64,000 nt of DNA from Lutibacter sp. A80 (GTDB taxonomy: Bacteria > Bacteroidota > Bacteroidia > Flavobacteriales > Flavobacteriaceae), in NCBI RefSeq assembly GCF_022429645.1, contig NZ_CP092480.1, positions 2,524,501 through 2,588,500 of the forward strand. Direction: 5' to 3'. A program made the translations under genes and the position numbers. Under the pieces are notes generated by a model, which did no database searches, was not told where the DNA came from, and saw nothing but the letters and a program-made list of their open reading frames with translations. Below, piece by piece: positions 27,401 to 34,855 of this stretch; the stretch's first letter is position 1; each line of letters opens with the position of its first letter.

Positions 27401-27869
27401 AAAAGAATATGTAAAAGAAATTCAAATTGATACCGATTTTGAGATTCTATTCCCTGATGATTATATCAATGTAATATCAGAAAGATTAAGCTTATATAAT
27501 AAATTAGGCGAGCTTAAAACCGAAGAAGAGTTACAACAATTTGAAGTGCAATTAATAGATAGATTTGGCGAACTTCCAACACAAGTGGTAGATTTATTAA
27601 ATAGCGTTCGTATAAAATGGATTGCCAAAAAATTAGGTATAGAACGTTTAATTTTGAAGAAAAATAGAATGTTGTGTTATTTTATTTCCGACCAACAAAG
27701 TTCTTATTACCAAACACCAACTTTTACAAGCGTGTTACAATATTTACAAAAAAACCCTACAACCTGTGTAATGAAAGAAAAAGAAACCAAAGCAGGTTTA
27801 CGATTATTACTTACTTTTATAAAAATTACATCTATTAAAAAAGCTTTAGAAACACTTCAAAAAATTTAA
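24495..27869 (+). CDS. mfd: Transcription-repair coupling factor
   Basis: 1124 aa, full length. It removes RNA polymerase stalled at DNA damage and recruits UvrA. Order: UvrB-like N-terminal region (FYPGSYRRPYQIEE, GGIIDVFSF), RNA polymerase-binding CarD-like domain (about 440-530; IGDFVTHIDHGIGKFGGL), helicase with Walker A CGDVGFGKTE, DEEQ box (VDEEQKFGV), TATPIPRTLQ, SGLDVPNANT and GRVGRSNKKAF, then the C-terminal TRCF domain. Translation appears to start at TTG 24495 (no suitable ATG). The EamA gene follows directly. Confidence 0.96.
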   Translation: MSAQNIIKNYEQIVEDKQLVSLLLKEKQQIQISNLVGSSLSFIISESFKKTAKQFLLIFNDKEEAAYYLNDLEQLLNDKDVLFYPGSYRRPYQIEEVDNANVLLRSEVLNRLNSRKKPALIVTYPDALFEQVVTKAELNRNTLKIGVNDNLSLDFVNEVLFEYHFNKVDFVTEPGEFSVRGGIIDVFSFSNDQPYRIEFFGDEVDSIRTFDIETQLSTEKLTKVSIMPNVENKTLDEKRDSFLKYISPKTVVFTKNTTFVTDRLTKLFSKAEEAFKQLSTAISHSKPNELFCNGTLINQQLQDFTTVEIINSFKTGVTSKTQQKILKNNENSVVVFNTKPQPAFNKQFDLLIEDFHKNSENGFTNYLFCDSQKQAERFHDIFKDQDTEIEYKTIVFPLYQGFIDVDNRLACYTDHQIFERYHKFRLKNGYAKKQSISLKELTNLEIGDFVTHIDHGIGKFGGLQKIDVEGKKQEAIKLIYGERDILYISIHSLHKISKYNGKDGKAPKLHKLGSKVWKNLKQKTKSRIRHVAYNLIELYAKRKFKKGFQYSPDSYLQHELEASFLYEDTPDQSTSTQDVKNDMESEQPMDRLVCGDVGFGKTEIAIRAAFKAVDNGKQVAILVPTTILAFQHFKTFSERLKDFPVTVDYLNRFRTAKQRKGVLEGLEKGSVDIVIGTHQLTNTSIKYKDLGLLIVDEEQKFGVAVKDKLKTIKENIDTLTLTATPIPRTLQFSLMAARDLSVISTPPPNRVPIESNVIRLNEEIIRDAIRYEIQRGGQVYFIHNRIENIKEVAGLLQRLIPDAKIGIGHGQMEGKKLEQLMLSFINNEFDVLVSTTIIESGLDVPNANTIFINNANNFGLSDLHQMRGRVGRSNKKAFCYFITPSYHMMTDDARKRIEAISMFTDLGSGINIAMKDLEIRGAGDLLGGEQSGFINDIGFDTYQKILTETIEELKENEFKDLYKDDLDKPKEYVKEIQIDTDFEILFPDDYINVISERLSLYNKLGELKTEEELQQFEVQLIDRFGELPTQVVDLLNSVRIKWIAKKLGIERLILKKNRMLCYFISDQQSSYYQTPTFTSVLQYLQKNPTTCVMKEKETKAGLRLLLTFIKITSIKKALETLQKI

Positions 27870-28727
27870 ATGAAAAAGCAGCAATTAAAAAATATATTCG
27901 ATCTTAATATTGCTGTTATTTTAATGAGTACTTCTGGCGTATTAGGAAAATCCATTTTATTTCCACCAGAAATAACAATTTGGTGGAGATGCCTTTTTGC
28001 CGCTTTTATTATTGGATTATTTTGTTGGTATAAAAAATATAATTTAAAAATAAAAAGTAAAAAAGACGCTGTTTCATTACTTTTAAGTGGTTTTTTATTA
28101 GGAGGCCATTGGGTTACTTATTTTTATGCTTTACACCTATCTAACGTAGCAATTGGTATGCTTTCTTTATTCACATATCCAATAATAACTACACTGCTAG
28201 AACCTCTTTTTTTTAAAATAAAATTAAGTAAATATCAATTATTACTAGGAGTAATGATAGTAATTGGCATCTATTTTTTAACTCCCGAAATGAATTTTGA
28301 AAACAACAATACTAAAGGTGTTTTAATGGGCATTCTATCTGCATTTTTTTATGCACTTAGAAATATTATTACCAAAAAAAATGTACATCATTACAATGCA
28401 TCTATAGTAATGCTGTATCAATTAATTGTAGTTGTTTTAATTTTATGGCCTTTTAGCATTACTTACAATTATGTAGATACTTCAAACTGGATTAAGATTG
28501 CTTCTCTAGCATTAATTACAACCGCATTAGGACATACTTTATTTGTAAATAGTTTTAAAAATTTTACTATTAGTACCGCAAGTATTATGGGAAGTATGAG
28601 TCCTATTTATGGCATTATTTTAGGAGTTATTTTCTTATCTGAAATTCCTTCAACAACCACATTATTTGGTGGCGCACTTATATTGGCTACCGTTTTTATA
28701 GAAAGCATTAAATCAACCAAAAAGTAA
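27870..28727 (+). CDS. EamA/DMT family transporter
   Basis: 285 aa with about 10 hydrophobic segments in two EamA repeats (first ending near 135, second from about 148: GVLMGILSAFFYALRNIITKK). An inner membrane permease for small metabolites; substrate unknown. Its ATG follows the mfd stop codon with no gap, so it is co-transcribed with mfd. Confidence 0.88.
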   Translation: MKKQQLKNIFDLNIAVILMSTSGVLGKSILFPPEITIWWRCLFAAFIIGLFCWYKKYNLKIKSKKDAVSLLLSGFLLGGHWVTYFYALHLSNVAIGMLSLFTYPIITTLLEPLFFKIKLSKYQLLLGVMIVIGIYFLTPEMNFENNNTKGVLMGILSAFFYALRNIITKKNVHHYNASIVMLYQLIVVVLILWPFSITYNYVDTSNWIKIASLALITTALGHTLFVNSFKNFTISTASIMGSMSPIYGIILGVIFLSEIPSTTTLFGGALILATVFIESIKSTKK

Positions 28728-28764
28728 GTTTTAAACTACAGCAATAACTTATTTAAAATAGCAG

Positions 28765-28772
28765 TAACTTTG
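28765..28772 (+). promoter_or_regulatory. -7 promoter element of rsmI
   Basis: TAACTTTG is a perfect TAnnTTTG, 23 nt before the predicted TTG start at 28796. Confidence 0.65.
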
Positions 28773-28795
28773 CGTATCATAAATCATTTAATATT

Positions 28796-29476
28796 TTGGA
28801 ATCAAAACTATATTTAGTACCAACACCTATTGGAAATTTAGAAGATATCACTTTTAGAGCTGTAAAAGTTTTAAAAGAAGTAGATTTAATTTTAGCTGAA
28901 GATACACGTACCAGCGGAAAATTATTAAAACATTTTGAAATTTCTACGCATATGCACAGTCACCATATGCATAACGAGCATAAAACAGTAGATAACATAG
29001 TAAAACGTATTAAAAGTGGAGAAGCAATCGCTTTAATTTCTGATGCAGGTACTCCAGCAATTTCAGATCCAGGGTTTTTATTAACACGTGCTTGTATAGA
29101 AAACGATATTGAAATTGAATGTTTACCAGGTGCAACAGCTTTTGTTCCTGCATTGGTAAATAGCGGTTTACCAAACGATAAATTCGTTTTTGAAGGCTTT
29201 TTACCTGTAAAAAAAGGACGACAAACACGTTTAACTTTTTTAACAGAAGAAACTCGAACTATTATTTTTTATGAATCTCCTCATAAATTAGTAAAAACAC
29301 TTACTAATTTTGTCGAATATTTTGGAGCAGACCGTCCAGTTTCTGTTTCTCGAGAACTCACTAAATTATACGAAGAAACAGTTAGAGGAACCGTTGCAGA
29401 AGTGCTTGAACATTTTACAAAAACTGCTCCAAAAGGTGAATTTGTTATTGTTTTAGGAGGAAAAAATACTAAGTGA
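28796..29476 (+). CDS. rsmI: 16S rRNA (cytidine(1402)-2'-O)-methyltransferase
   Basis: 226 aa. It methylates the 2'-O of C1402 at the ribosomal P site using SAM. Signature segments: LYLVPTPIGNLEDITFRAV, LAEDTRTSGKLLKHF, ALISDAGTPAISDPG, CLPGATAFVPALVNSG and EGFLPVKKGR. The start is TTG 28796, placing residue 4 at the family's usual N-terminus. Length matches the short family form without the C-terminal extension. Followed 26 nt later by the DUF1801 gene. Confidence 0.94.
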   Translation: MESKLYLVPTPIGNLEDITFRAVKVLKEVDLILAEDTRTSGKLLKHFEISTHMHSHHMHNEHKTVDNIVKRIKSGEAIALISDAGTPAISDPGFLLTRACIENDIEIECLPGATAFVPALVNSGLPNDKFVFEGFLPVKKGRQTRLTFLTEETRTIIFYESPHKLVKTLTNFVEYFGADRPVSVSRELTKLYEETVRGTVAEVLEHFTKTAPKGEFVIVLGGKNTK

Positions 29477-29502
29477 TTTTGTTAAAATAAACTCTTTAAC
29501 AA

Positions 29503-29865
29503 ATGAAAGAACTCGATAGTTTTTATTTAAATAAAGTAGAACCAAATAAAAGTTGTTTACTTGCATTACGTGCTATTATTTTAAATACTGATAAACATAT
29601 TTCTGAAGTTAAAAAGTATGGAATGCCTTGTTTTTGTTATAAACAAAAGATGTTCTGTTACCTTTGGACAGATAAAAAAACATTAGAACCTTATATTTTA
29701 TTTGTTGAAGGAAAACACTTAAATCATCCAAAATTAGAAGCTGGAACACGCTCTAGAATGAAAATATTTAAAATTAATCCAACTGAAGATCTTCCAATAA
29801 ATACTATTCATTTACTGTTAAATAAAGCATTAAATTTATACAAAAATGGTACAATTATAATTTAG
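29503..29865 (+). CDS. DUF1801 domain-containing protein
   Basis: 120 aa, the compact YdhG/DUF1801 fold with LDSFYLNKVEPNKSCLLALR at the start and EVKKYGMPCFCYKQKMFCYLW in the middle. It contains four Cys, three in that middle segment. No known reaction; small soluble protein. Probably read with rsmI (26-nt gap, no terminator between). Confidence 0.78.
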   Translation: MKELDSFYLNKVEPNKSCLLALRAIILNTDKHISEVKKYGMPCFCYKQKMFCYLWTDKKTLEPYILFVEGKHLNHPKLEAGTRSRMKIFKINPTEDLPINTIHLLLNKALNLYKNGTIII

Positions 29866-29931
29866 TTTTCTTCAATATTAATCTTGTTTAAATAGAGTTT
29901 TAAAACAGGACATTTGAAAATTACACTAAAC

Positions 29932-30975
29932 TTATTCTTTTAGAGTAATATAAGACAAGGTATAAGGCTTACTGTGTTTTGTGTTTTTCATTCCTTTAGC
30001 AACCATTAAATCAAAATTCGAAATAATTAATTTATCTCCGTAAACAATTAAATCTGCTGGTTGATCTAATGCCCCATTTTCACCATCATTATCAGGATAT
30101 TGAGCAAGAATTGTTACTTTTTTATTGGTATCAACCTTAAATATTTGGTTTTGTGCAAAACCTGCTACATATAAATTCCCTTTTGAATCAATATTAATTC
30201 CATCAGGAGCAGCAGTTATAGGCAATTTTACATAAACCTCATCGTTACTTACTTCACCTTCGGGTGTTAATGTTAGTTTGTAGATAGTTGCATCACCCAA
30301 ATTTCCAACCAATAAATTACCTTCTTTATTAAAAACCAAACCATCTAAACCTACTTGTCTATTTGGGTTTTGCGTTATAGAAGTGTAAATTAAATTTTTA
30401 TCTGAATTATCATTATTAATTGTAATATTTCTATCTGAAATTTTAAAGCGATACACAGCACCAACAACTTTATCTTTTTTAAGTTTTGGTAAATTTGTTT
30501 GAGTAACATAAACAGCTCCATTGTAATATCTAATTCCGTTTATTGAATTAAATCCTGAAGCAATAATTTCAGTACTAATTAGCGTGGTTTCATTAAAAGT
30601 CATTCTTAAAAGTCGCCCTCTATTACCTTGATTGTCACAAACATAAAGCACACCTTTATCGTCATAAGCAATTCCCATTGGTTTAGATATTCCTGTTTCT
30701 TGTAAAACAGGTACATATACTAATTTTGAAACTTCCCCTTCTTTTGTAATACGCATTAAAACTCCAGGTTTAGACCTGTCTGCATAATTTGGACAAGAGA
30801 GTGTTAAACTTCCGTCAGGGGCAATATCAAACGCATCAGGAGTTGGGCAATAATCTGGTAATTCAACAAATAATTTTGCCGATAATATATCTGTTTCTTC
30901 AACTTGAGCAAACGAGTTAAAAGAAATAAATATGAAACAATAAAAAAGTAAAAAGTGGTTTTTGAAGAAATTCAT
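29932..30975 (-). CDS. SMP-30/gluconolactonase/NHL-like beta-propeller protein, secreted
   Basis: 347 aa with a signal peptide (to about residue 24, NSFA before QVEETD). The mature chain has repeated propeller blades with Gly-Asn/Asp patterns (YDDKGVLYVCDNQGNRGRLL, GLVFNKEGNLLVGNLG, GINIDSKGNLYVAGF), as in SMP-30/gluconolactonase-like six-blade proteins. Likely periplasmic; substrate unknown. Monocistronic. Confidence 0.85.
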   Translation of the reverse strand: MNFFKNHFLLFYCFIFISFNSFAQVEETDILSAKLFVELPDYCPTPDAFDIAPDGSLTLSCPNYADRSKPGVLMRITKEGEVSKLVYVPVLQETGISKPMGIAYDDKGVLYVCDNQGNRGRLLRMTFNETTLISTEIIASGFNSINGIRYYNGAVYVTQTNLPKLKKDKVVGAVYRFKISDRNITINNDNSDKNLIYTSITQNPNRQVGLDGLVFNKEGNLLVGNLGDATIYKLTLTPEGEVSNDEVYVKLPITAAPDGINIDSKGNLYVAGFAQNQIFKVDTNKKVTILAQYPDNDGENGALDQPADLIVYGDKLIISNFDLMVAKGMKNTKHSKPYTLSYITLKE

Positions 30976-31093
30976 AATGATTTTTAGTTATTAGTTGTCT
31001 CAAAAATAGAAAACCTATAACTATAAAAATCTCTTACTATTAACTTAAAACAACTAAATTTTACCCCTTTGTCTTAATTCAATTCTAAAAAAG

Positions 31094-31420
31094 TTAATTT
31101 TCTTCAGCATCAATCATTTTTTCAAAAATAATTCCACCTTTAAACATTCCTTTTAAAAAAGGATGAATTTCTTTTCCTAAATCGGTTAAACTATATTCAA
31201 CTTTTGGTGGTACTTCTGGAAAAACTTTTCTATTAATTAAATTATCAGCCTCTAATTCTTTCAATTGTTTACTCATCATACGCTCACTAATATCAGGAAT
31301 AAGTTTCACCAATTCGTTGTAACGTTTATTTCCCTGAGAAAGATGTAAAATAATAGTGCTTTTACGTTTTCCTTTAACCACATTTATAAAAGTATCTATA
31401 GGACAATAACTTTTTTTCAT
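31094..31420 (-). CDS. HxlR family transcriptional regulator
   Basis: 108 aa winged helix (KKSYCPIDTFINVVKGK with the conserved Cys6, NKRYNELVKLIPDISERMMSKQLKELEADNLI). Members such as YodB and QorR sense electrophiles or quinones through that Cys and repress reductases. It is divergent from a YhdH-type oxidoreductase, which is the expected target. The frame is open further upstream to an ATG at 31507 (137 aa), 21 nt after a -7 element, but those 29 residues do not look like the family; 31420 is preferred. Confidence 0.85.
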   Translation of the reverse strand: MKKSYCPIDTFINVVKGKRKSTIILHLSQGNKRYNELVKLIPDISERMMSKQLKELEADNLINRKVFPEVPPKVEYSLTDLGKEIHPFLKGMFKGGIIFEKMIDAEEN

Positions 31421-31528
31421 TTTTTTTCTGTTTAAAAGCCGAGCATCTATACAAAACAGCACAAAATGTTCGTAAGTGTATAATTTGTAAGCTCTTGCAT
31501 ACTCCAATTTAATGGTTGAAATTTGCTA

Positions 31529-31536
31529 CAAAAGTA
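31529..31536 (-). promoter_or_regulatory. -7 promoter element of the HxlR gene
   Basis: The minus strand reads TACTTTTG in the gap between HxlR and the divergent YhdH-type gene. It gives a leader of about 105 nt to ATG 31420, or about 20 nt to ATG 31507, which leaves the start choice open. Confidence 0.45.
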
Positions 31537-31553
31537 ACAAAAAGATAGAAGAT

Positions 31554-32549
31554 ATGATGAATGATAAGAAAACCTTTAAAGCATTTAGAATTGAAGAAGA
31601 AAATGAAAAATTTACTTCAGCAATAAAAGAAATGTCTTTTGAAACATTAGAAAAAGAAGAGCTTTTAATTAAAGTACATTATAGTTCATTAAACTATAAA
31701 GACGCTTTGTCTGCAAACGGAAATAAAGGAGTTACCAGAAATTATCCGCACACACCAGGAATTGATGCCGTTGGAACTGTAATTTCATCAACTTCAGAAA
31801 AAATTAAGAAAAACGAGAATGTAATTGTTACAAGTTACGATTTAGGTATGAATACCAATGGAGGTTTTGCTGAATATGTAAAAGCTCCAGCAAGTTGGGC
31901 AGTTAAACTACCCAAAAATCTTTCTATGAAAGAAGCTATGATTTTTGGTACAGCTGGTTTAACCGCAGGAATGTCGGTATTAAGATTAACCGAAAGCGTA
32001 AAACCAAAAGACGGAAATATTGTTGTTTCTGGAGCTACTGGCGGCGTTGGTTCTTTAAGCGTATTAATTTTAAATAAATTAGGTTATAAGGTAACTGCAA
32101 TTACAGGTAAAGAAACCGAAAAACACTATTTTGAAAACTTAGGTGTTGAAGTAATTTCTCGAAAAGATTTTGAAGAAATGCAAAAAAGACCACTATTAAA
32201 GCCTTTATTTGCTGGTGGAATTGATACTGTTGGTGGTGTTATTTTAGAAAATATTATAAAAACCATAAAACCTTTAGGCGTAGTTACTTGTTGTGGAAAT
32301 GTGGCTTCTCCAAAACTAGATTTAACAGTATTTCCATTTATTTTAAGAGGAGTTACCTTAATTGGAATTGATTCTCAAAATTACCCAATGAACTACAGAG
32401 AACAGGTTTGGAATAAATTAGCTGACGATTGGAAAGTTGAAAATTTAGAAGCGAATTCAACTACTATTTCTTTAAACGAATTACATGAAAAATTGAATTT
32501 AATGTTAGCAGGTAAATTAAAAGGAAGAACTATTTTAAAAATGATTTAA
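31554..32549 (+). CDS. YhdH/YhfP-type quinone oxidoreductase (acrylyl-CoA reductase-like)
   Basis: 331 aa zinc-free medium-chain dehydrogenase/reductase. Catalytic-domain motifs VHYSSLNYKDALSANGNKG and YPHTPGIDAVG, NADPH-binding VSGATGGVGSLSV (about 150-162), ending GRTILKM. Members reduce activated double bonds or quinones. ATG 31554 (or 31557) fits the family N-terminus; an ATG at 31512 would add 14 unrelated residues. Divergent HxlR regulator, and a strong terminator 20 nt downstream, followed by an IS insertion. Confidence 0.9.
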   Translation: MMNDKKTFKAFRIEEENEKFTSAIKEMSFETLEKEELLIKVHYSSLNYKDALSANGNKGVTRNYPHTPGIDAVGTVISSTSEKIKKNENVIVTSYDLGMNTNGGFAEYVKAPASWAVKLPKNLSMKEAMIFGTAGLTAGMSVLRLTESVKPKDGNIVVSGATGGVGSLSVLILNKLGYKVTAITGKETEKHYFENLGVEVISRKDFEEMQKRPLLKPLFAGGIDTVGGVILENIIKTIKPLGVVTCCGNVASPKLDLTVFPFILRGVTLIGIDSQNYPMNYREQVWNKLADDWKVENLEANSTTISLNELHEKLNLMLAGKLKGRTILKMI

Positions 32550-32569
32550 AATTTTAATTCACACTGTAT

Positions 32570-32608
32570 AAAAAGGCTGAAGGATTTATTTCTTCAGCCT
32601 TTTTATTA
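32570..32608 (+). terminator. Terminator of the YhdH-type gene
   Basis: AAAAAGGCTGAAG (32570-32582) pairs over 13 bp with CTTCAGCCTTTTT (32592-32604). It closes the oxidoreductase transcript 8 bp before the IS element begins. Confidence 0.88.
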
Positions 32609-32656
32609 CTAAGTTTGTCCCGTCCTGAAATAGCGATACACTAAAACACAAGTGTA

Positions 32657-33091
32657 ATGAAAACATCAGACAAATCAGGTGCAGCAAAGCGAACTCAAAA
32701 AGATTACTCGCTTTCTTTTAAACTTCAATTAGTTGAAGAAGTAGAACAAGGATTTTTAACAAAAACCCAAGCCAAGCGTAAATATGGTATTCAGGGAGAC
32801 GCTACAGTAACCAAATGGTTGCAAAAATATGGTAACTTTGATTGGGAAAACCAAGTTCCAAAAACGATGTCAAAAACTCCAGAACAAAAAATACTTGAGC
32901 TTGAAGCTAAAATAAAGCTCCTTGAAAAACAGAAAGCTAGAGCTGAACATCTAGCAGAACGTGCTGATAAAAAGGTTATTATTTTCGATATGCTTGTTGA
33001 TATGGCAGAAAAGGAATATGATATTCAAATAAGAAAAAATTACACACCCGACTTATCAACATCTTCAAAGAAGAATATAAAGAAACTTTAG
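32657..33091 (+). CDS. IS3-family transposase OrfA (copy 1)
   Basis: 144 aa. N-terminal helix-turn-helix (YSLSFKLQLVEEVEQG, KTQAKRKYGIQGDATVTKWLQKYG) that binds the IS ends, followed by a leucine-zipper-like helix (ILELEAKIKLLEKQKARAEHL). Identical in protein to the copy at 36656-37090. Contains the frameshift site A AAA AAT at 33034-33040 near its 3' end. Confidence 0.93.
   Translation: MKTSDKSGAAKRTQKDYSLSFKLQLVEEVEQGFLTKTQAKRKYGIQGDATVTKWLQKYGNFDWENQVPKTMSKTPEQKILELEAKIKLLEKQKARAEHLAERADKKVIIFDMLVDMAEKEYDIQIRKNYTPDLSTSSKKNIKKL
33034..33040 (+). promoter_or_regulatory. Probable -1 ribosomal frameshift site of the IS
   Basis: The heptamer A AAA AAT is in the OrfA frame. Slipping back one base continues through KKLHTRLINIFKEEYKETLV into OrfB with no stop, giving the OrfAB fusion that is the active transposase in IS3 elements. 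The matching site in copy 2 is 36707-36713. Confidence 0.6.
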
Positions 33092-33105
33092 TTTCTACCT
33101 GTGAT

Positions 33106-33957
33106 TTGCTCGGGGTAAACAGACAGGTTTACTATAGATCCATAAAATCAAGACTTCATAAACAAACTGTAGCACAAAAAGTTATCGTTTTGGTTCGTGA
33201 TATTCGGATGCTAATGCCAAGATTGGGTGGTAAGAAATTATACTTTCTGTTAAAGGATAAATTATCACTATTAAAAGTAGGAAGAGATAAATTGTTTAGA
33301 ATACTAAAAGCTAACCATATGTTAATAATACCTAAAAGAAGCTACCACATAACTACAGACTCTCATCATAGATTTAGAAAGCACAGAAACCTTGTCAGCT
33401 CAATGGATATAGAAGGGCCTGAATCAGTTTGGGTGAGTGATATTACATATATCGGAACGAGAACCAACCCTTCGTATCTGGCATTAATCACAGATGCTTA
33501 TTCTAAAAAGATTGTAGGATATGATGTGTCAAAATCTTTATCAATGGATGGTTCATTGAGGGCATTGGAAATGGCTATAAATAATAGAAAATACAAAGAA
33601 AGTCCATTAATACATCACTCTGATAGAGGGTTGCAATATTGCTCGAATGAATATCAAAGACTATTAGAAAACAATGAGATTAAGCCTAGTATGACTGAAA
33701 AATATGATCCATATGAAAATGCAGTTGCAGAGCGAATAAATGGAATTTTAAAACAGGAATTTAGTGTAGCACAGAAGATTCAAGATTTTAAAGTAAAGAA
33801 GAAACTGGTCAAAAATGCAATAGAAATATACAACAATATAAGACCTCATTTATCTAACGAAATGCTAACACCAATACAAATGCACGCACAAAAAAAAATT
33901 AAACCAAAACAATACAAATCAAAAAAGCTGAACAATGATGTCATTATTCAGCTTTAA
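33106..33957 (+). CDS. IS3-family transposase OrfB, DDE integrase (copy 1)
   Basis: 283 aa from TTG 33106; in life probably made as OrfAB by -1 frameshifting, since the frame is open back past 33040 and no ATG is present. Integrase-core residues: Asp in VWVSDITYIGT, Asp in LIHHSDRGLQYCS, and Glu in ENAVAERINGILKQEF. Identical in protein to 35790-36641. Confidence 0.93.
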   Translation: MLGVNRQVYYRSIKSRLHKQTVAQKVIVLVRDIRMLMPRLGGKKLYFLLKDKLSLLKVGRDKLFRILKANHMLIIPKRSYHITTDSHHRFRKHRNLVSSMDIEGPESVWVSDITYIGTRTNPSYLALITDAYSKKIVGYDVSKSLSMDGSLRALEMAINNRKYKESPLIHHSDRGLQYCSNEYQRLLENNEIKPSMTEKYDPYENAVAERINGILKQEFSVAQKIQDFKVKKKLVKNAIEIYNNIRPHLSNEMLTPIQMHAQKKIKPKQYKSKKLNNDVIIQL

Positions 33958-34019
33958 TTTTTAACTTTTACCCTTTAATAATCTGTATCGGTTATTTAGG
34001 ACTAGACAAAAATTACAAT

Positions 34020-34568
34020 TTAAACAGTTGCAGTTTCTAACTCTGCTGCTATTGGAAAATCAATTGCAAAGTCGGCTAAATTATGTATGTAATTACTAAT
34101 TATTTTATCGCCAACTACAAACACAACATCTATTAAATTAGCTTCGGTATAACCTGCTTCAAAAAAGGCATTTTTAGCCGTTTGTGAAGCTTTTCCTTTA
34201 TTTTCAACAACAGAAGCTGTAAACTTTGCTAAAGCGTCATATTTTGAATTAAATGAAGCCGTTCCAGCTCTTAATTCTAAAATTTCATCTTCAGAAAAAC
34301 CATTTAATTTTCCAAGTTGTGTGTGGGCAGATTGGCAATAACGACATCCGTTTATTTGACTTGTTACCAAATTAATAATTTCACGTTCTTTTGCTTTTAA
34401 AGTAGATTTACGGTTTTGTAAGGTCAAATAATCTCCTAAAGCTGTTTCATTTTTTGCAAAATAAGCATATAAATTAGGTGTAAATCCTAATGCTTTTTCA
34501 AGATTTCCAAAAATTGCTTGATTGTTTTCTGATACTTCGTTTTTTGTTGGTACGCTAAATTTACTCAT
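34020..34568 (-). CDS. Carboxymuconolactone decarboxylase family (AhpD-like) protein
   Basis: 182 aa. The redox motif GCRYCQSAHTQLGKLNGFS has the CxxC plus His of AhpD-like alkylhydroperoxidases; the start FSVPTKNEVSENNQAIF fits the peroxidase-related subgroup. It probably protects against organic peroxides. The gene lies inside the segment between two inverted IS copies, ends 12 nt from copy 1 and has no terminator of its own there; before the inferred inversion it would have ended in front of the terminator now at 37143-37177. Confidence 0.9.
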   Translation of the reverse strand: MSKFSVPTKNEVSENNQAIFGNLEKALGFTPNLYAYFAKNETALGDYLTLQNRKSTLKAKEREIINLVTSQINGCRYCQSAHTQLGKLNGFSEDEILELRAGTASFNSKYDALAKFTASVVENKGKASQTAKNAFFEAGYTEANLIDVVFVVGDKIISNYIHNLADFAIDFPIAAELETATV

Positions 34569-34617
34569 GATTTTTATTTTTTTAGTTGTATAATTACCTG
34601 TTTGAATTCTATATTAT

Positions 34618-34764
34618 TTATTTTGTTTCACAATAATAATCTGCTATTGCGTGTTGTTCACAATAGGTTTCTTTTGAACTAAGATTATTGTTAGTAATTG
34701 CTTTGTAAGAAAAGTTTTCTTTTGAAAGAGAAATGTTGTCTTTTACTGTATTTGAATGTTTCAT
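34618..34764 (-). CDS. Small hypothetical protein, 48 aa
   Basis: Reads MKHSNTVKDNISLSKENFS to a C-terminus AIADYYCETK, with two cysteines (TYCEQH and YYCETK). No membrane segment or family recognised. ATG 34764 lies about 28 nt after a -7-like element CATCTTTG, the usual leader length here, and 49 nt before the AhpD-like gene, so the two probably share an mRNA. It would be missed by annotation with a length cut-off. Confidence 0.55.
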   Translation of the reverse strand: MKHSNTVKDNISLSKENFSYKAITNNNLSSKETYCEQHAIADYYCETK

Positions 34765-34791
34765 AATTACTGTTTTTTCGTTTTGATAGTG

Positions 34792-34799
34792 CAAAGATG
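34792..34799 (-). promoter_or_regulatory. -7-like element of the 48-aa ORF/AhpD-like gene
   Basis: The minus strand reads CATCTTTG, one base from TAnnTTTG. The departure may make the promoter depend on an activator; the AraC-type gene upstream is the obvious candidate. Confidence 0.4.
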
Positions 34800-34855
34800 C
34801 GACGAAAGAACAGGTTAATGTTAGGCAAGATTACCTTAGAAGTTGTCAATTCTTC

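Larger units (their letters stand above)
32616..34008 (+). mobile_element. IS3-family insertion sequence, copy 1 (1393 bp)
   Basis: Ends are TGTCCCGTCCTGAAATAGCG on the left and, inverted, TGTCTAGTCCTAAATAACCG on the right, about 25-bp imperfect inverted repeats both running into GATACA. It carries orfA and orfB in overlapping frames. The edges are exact because copy 2 (35739-37131) differs immediately outside. The 3-bp flanks do not match each other (GTT left, AAA right) but match the reverse complements of the corresponding flanks of copy 2. One base differs between copies in the right end (C at 33989, T in copy 2). Confidence 0.95.

Noticed and set aside
31421..31507. Extended N-terminus of the HxlR regulator
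   Set aside because: The 29 extra residues do not resemble the family, although the distance from the -7 element would suit that start, so it is kept only as an alternative.
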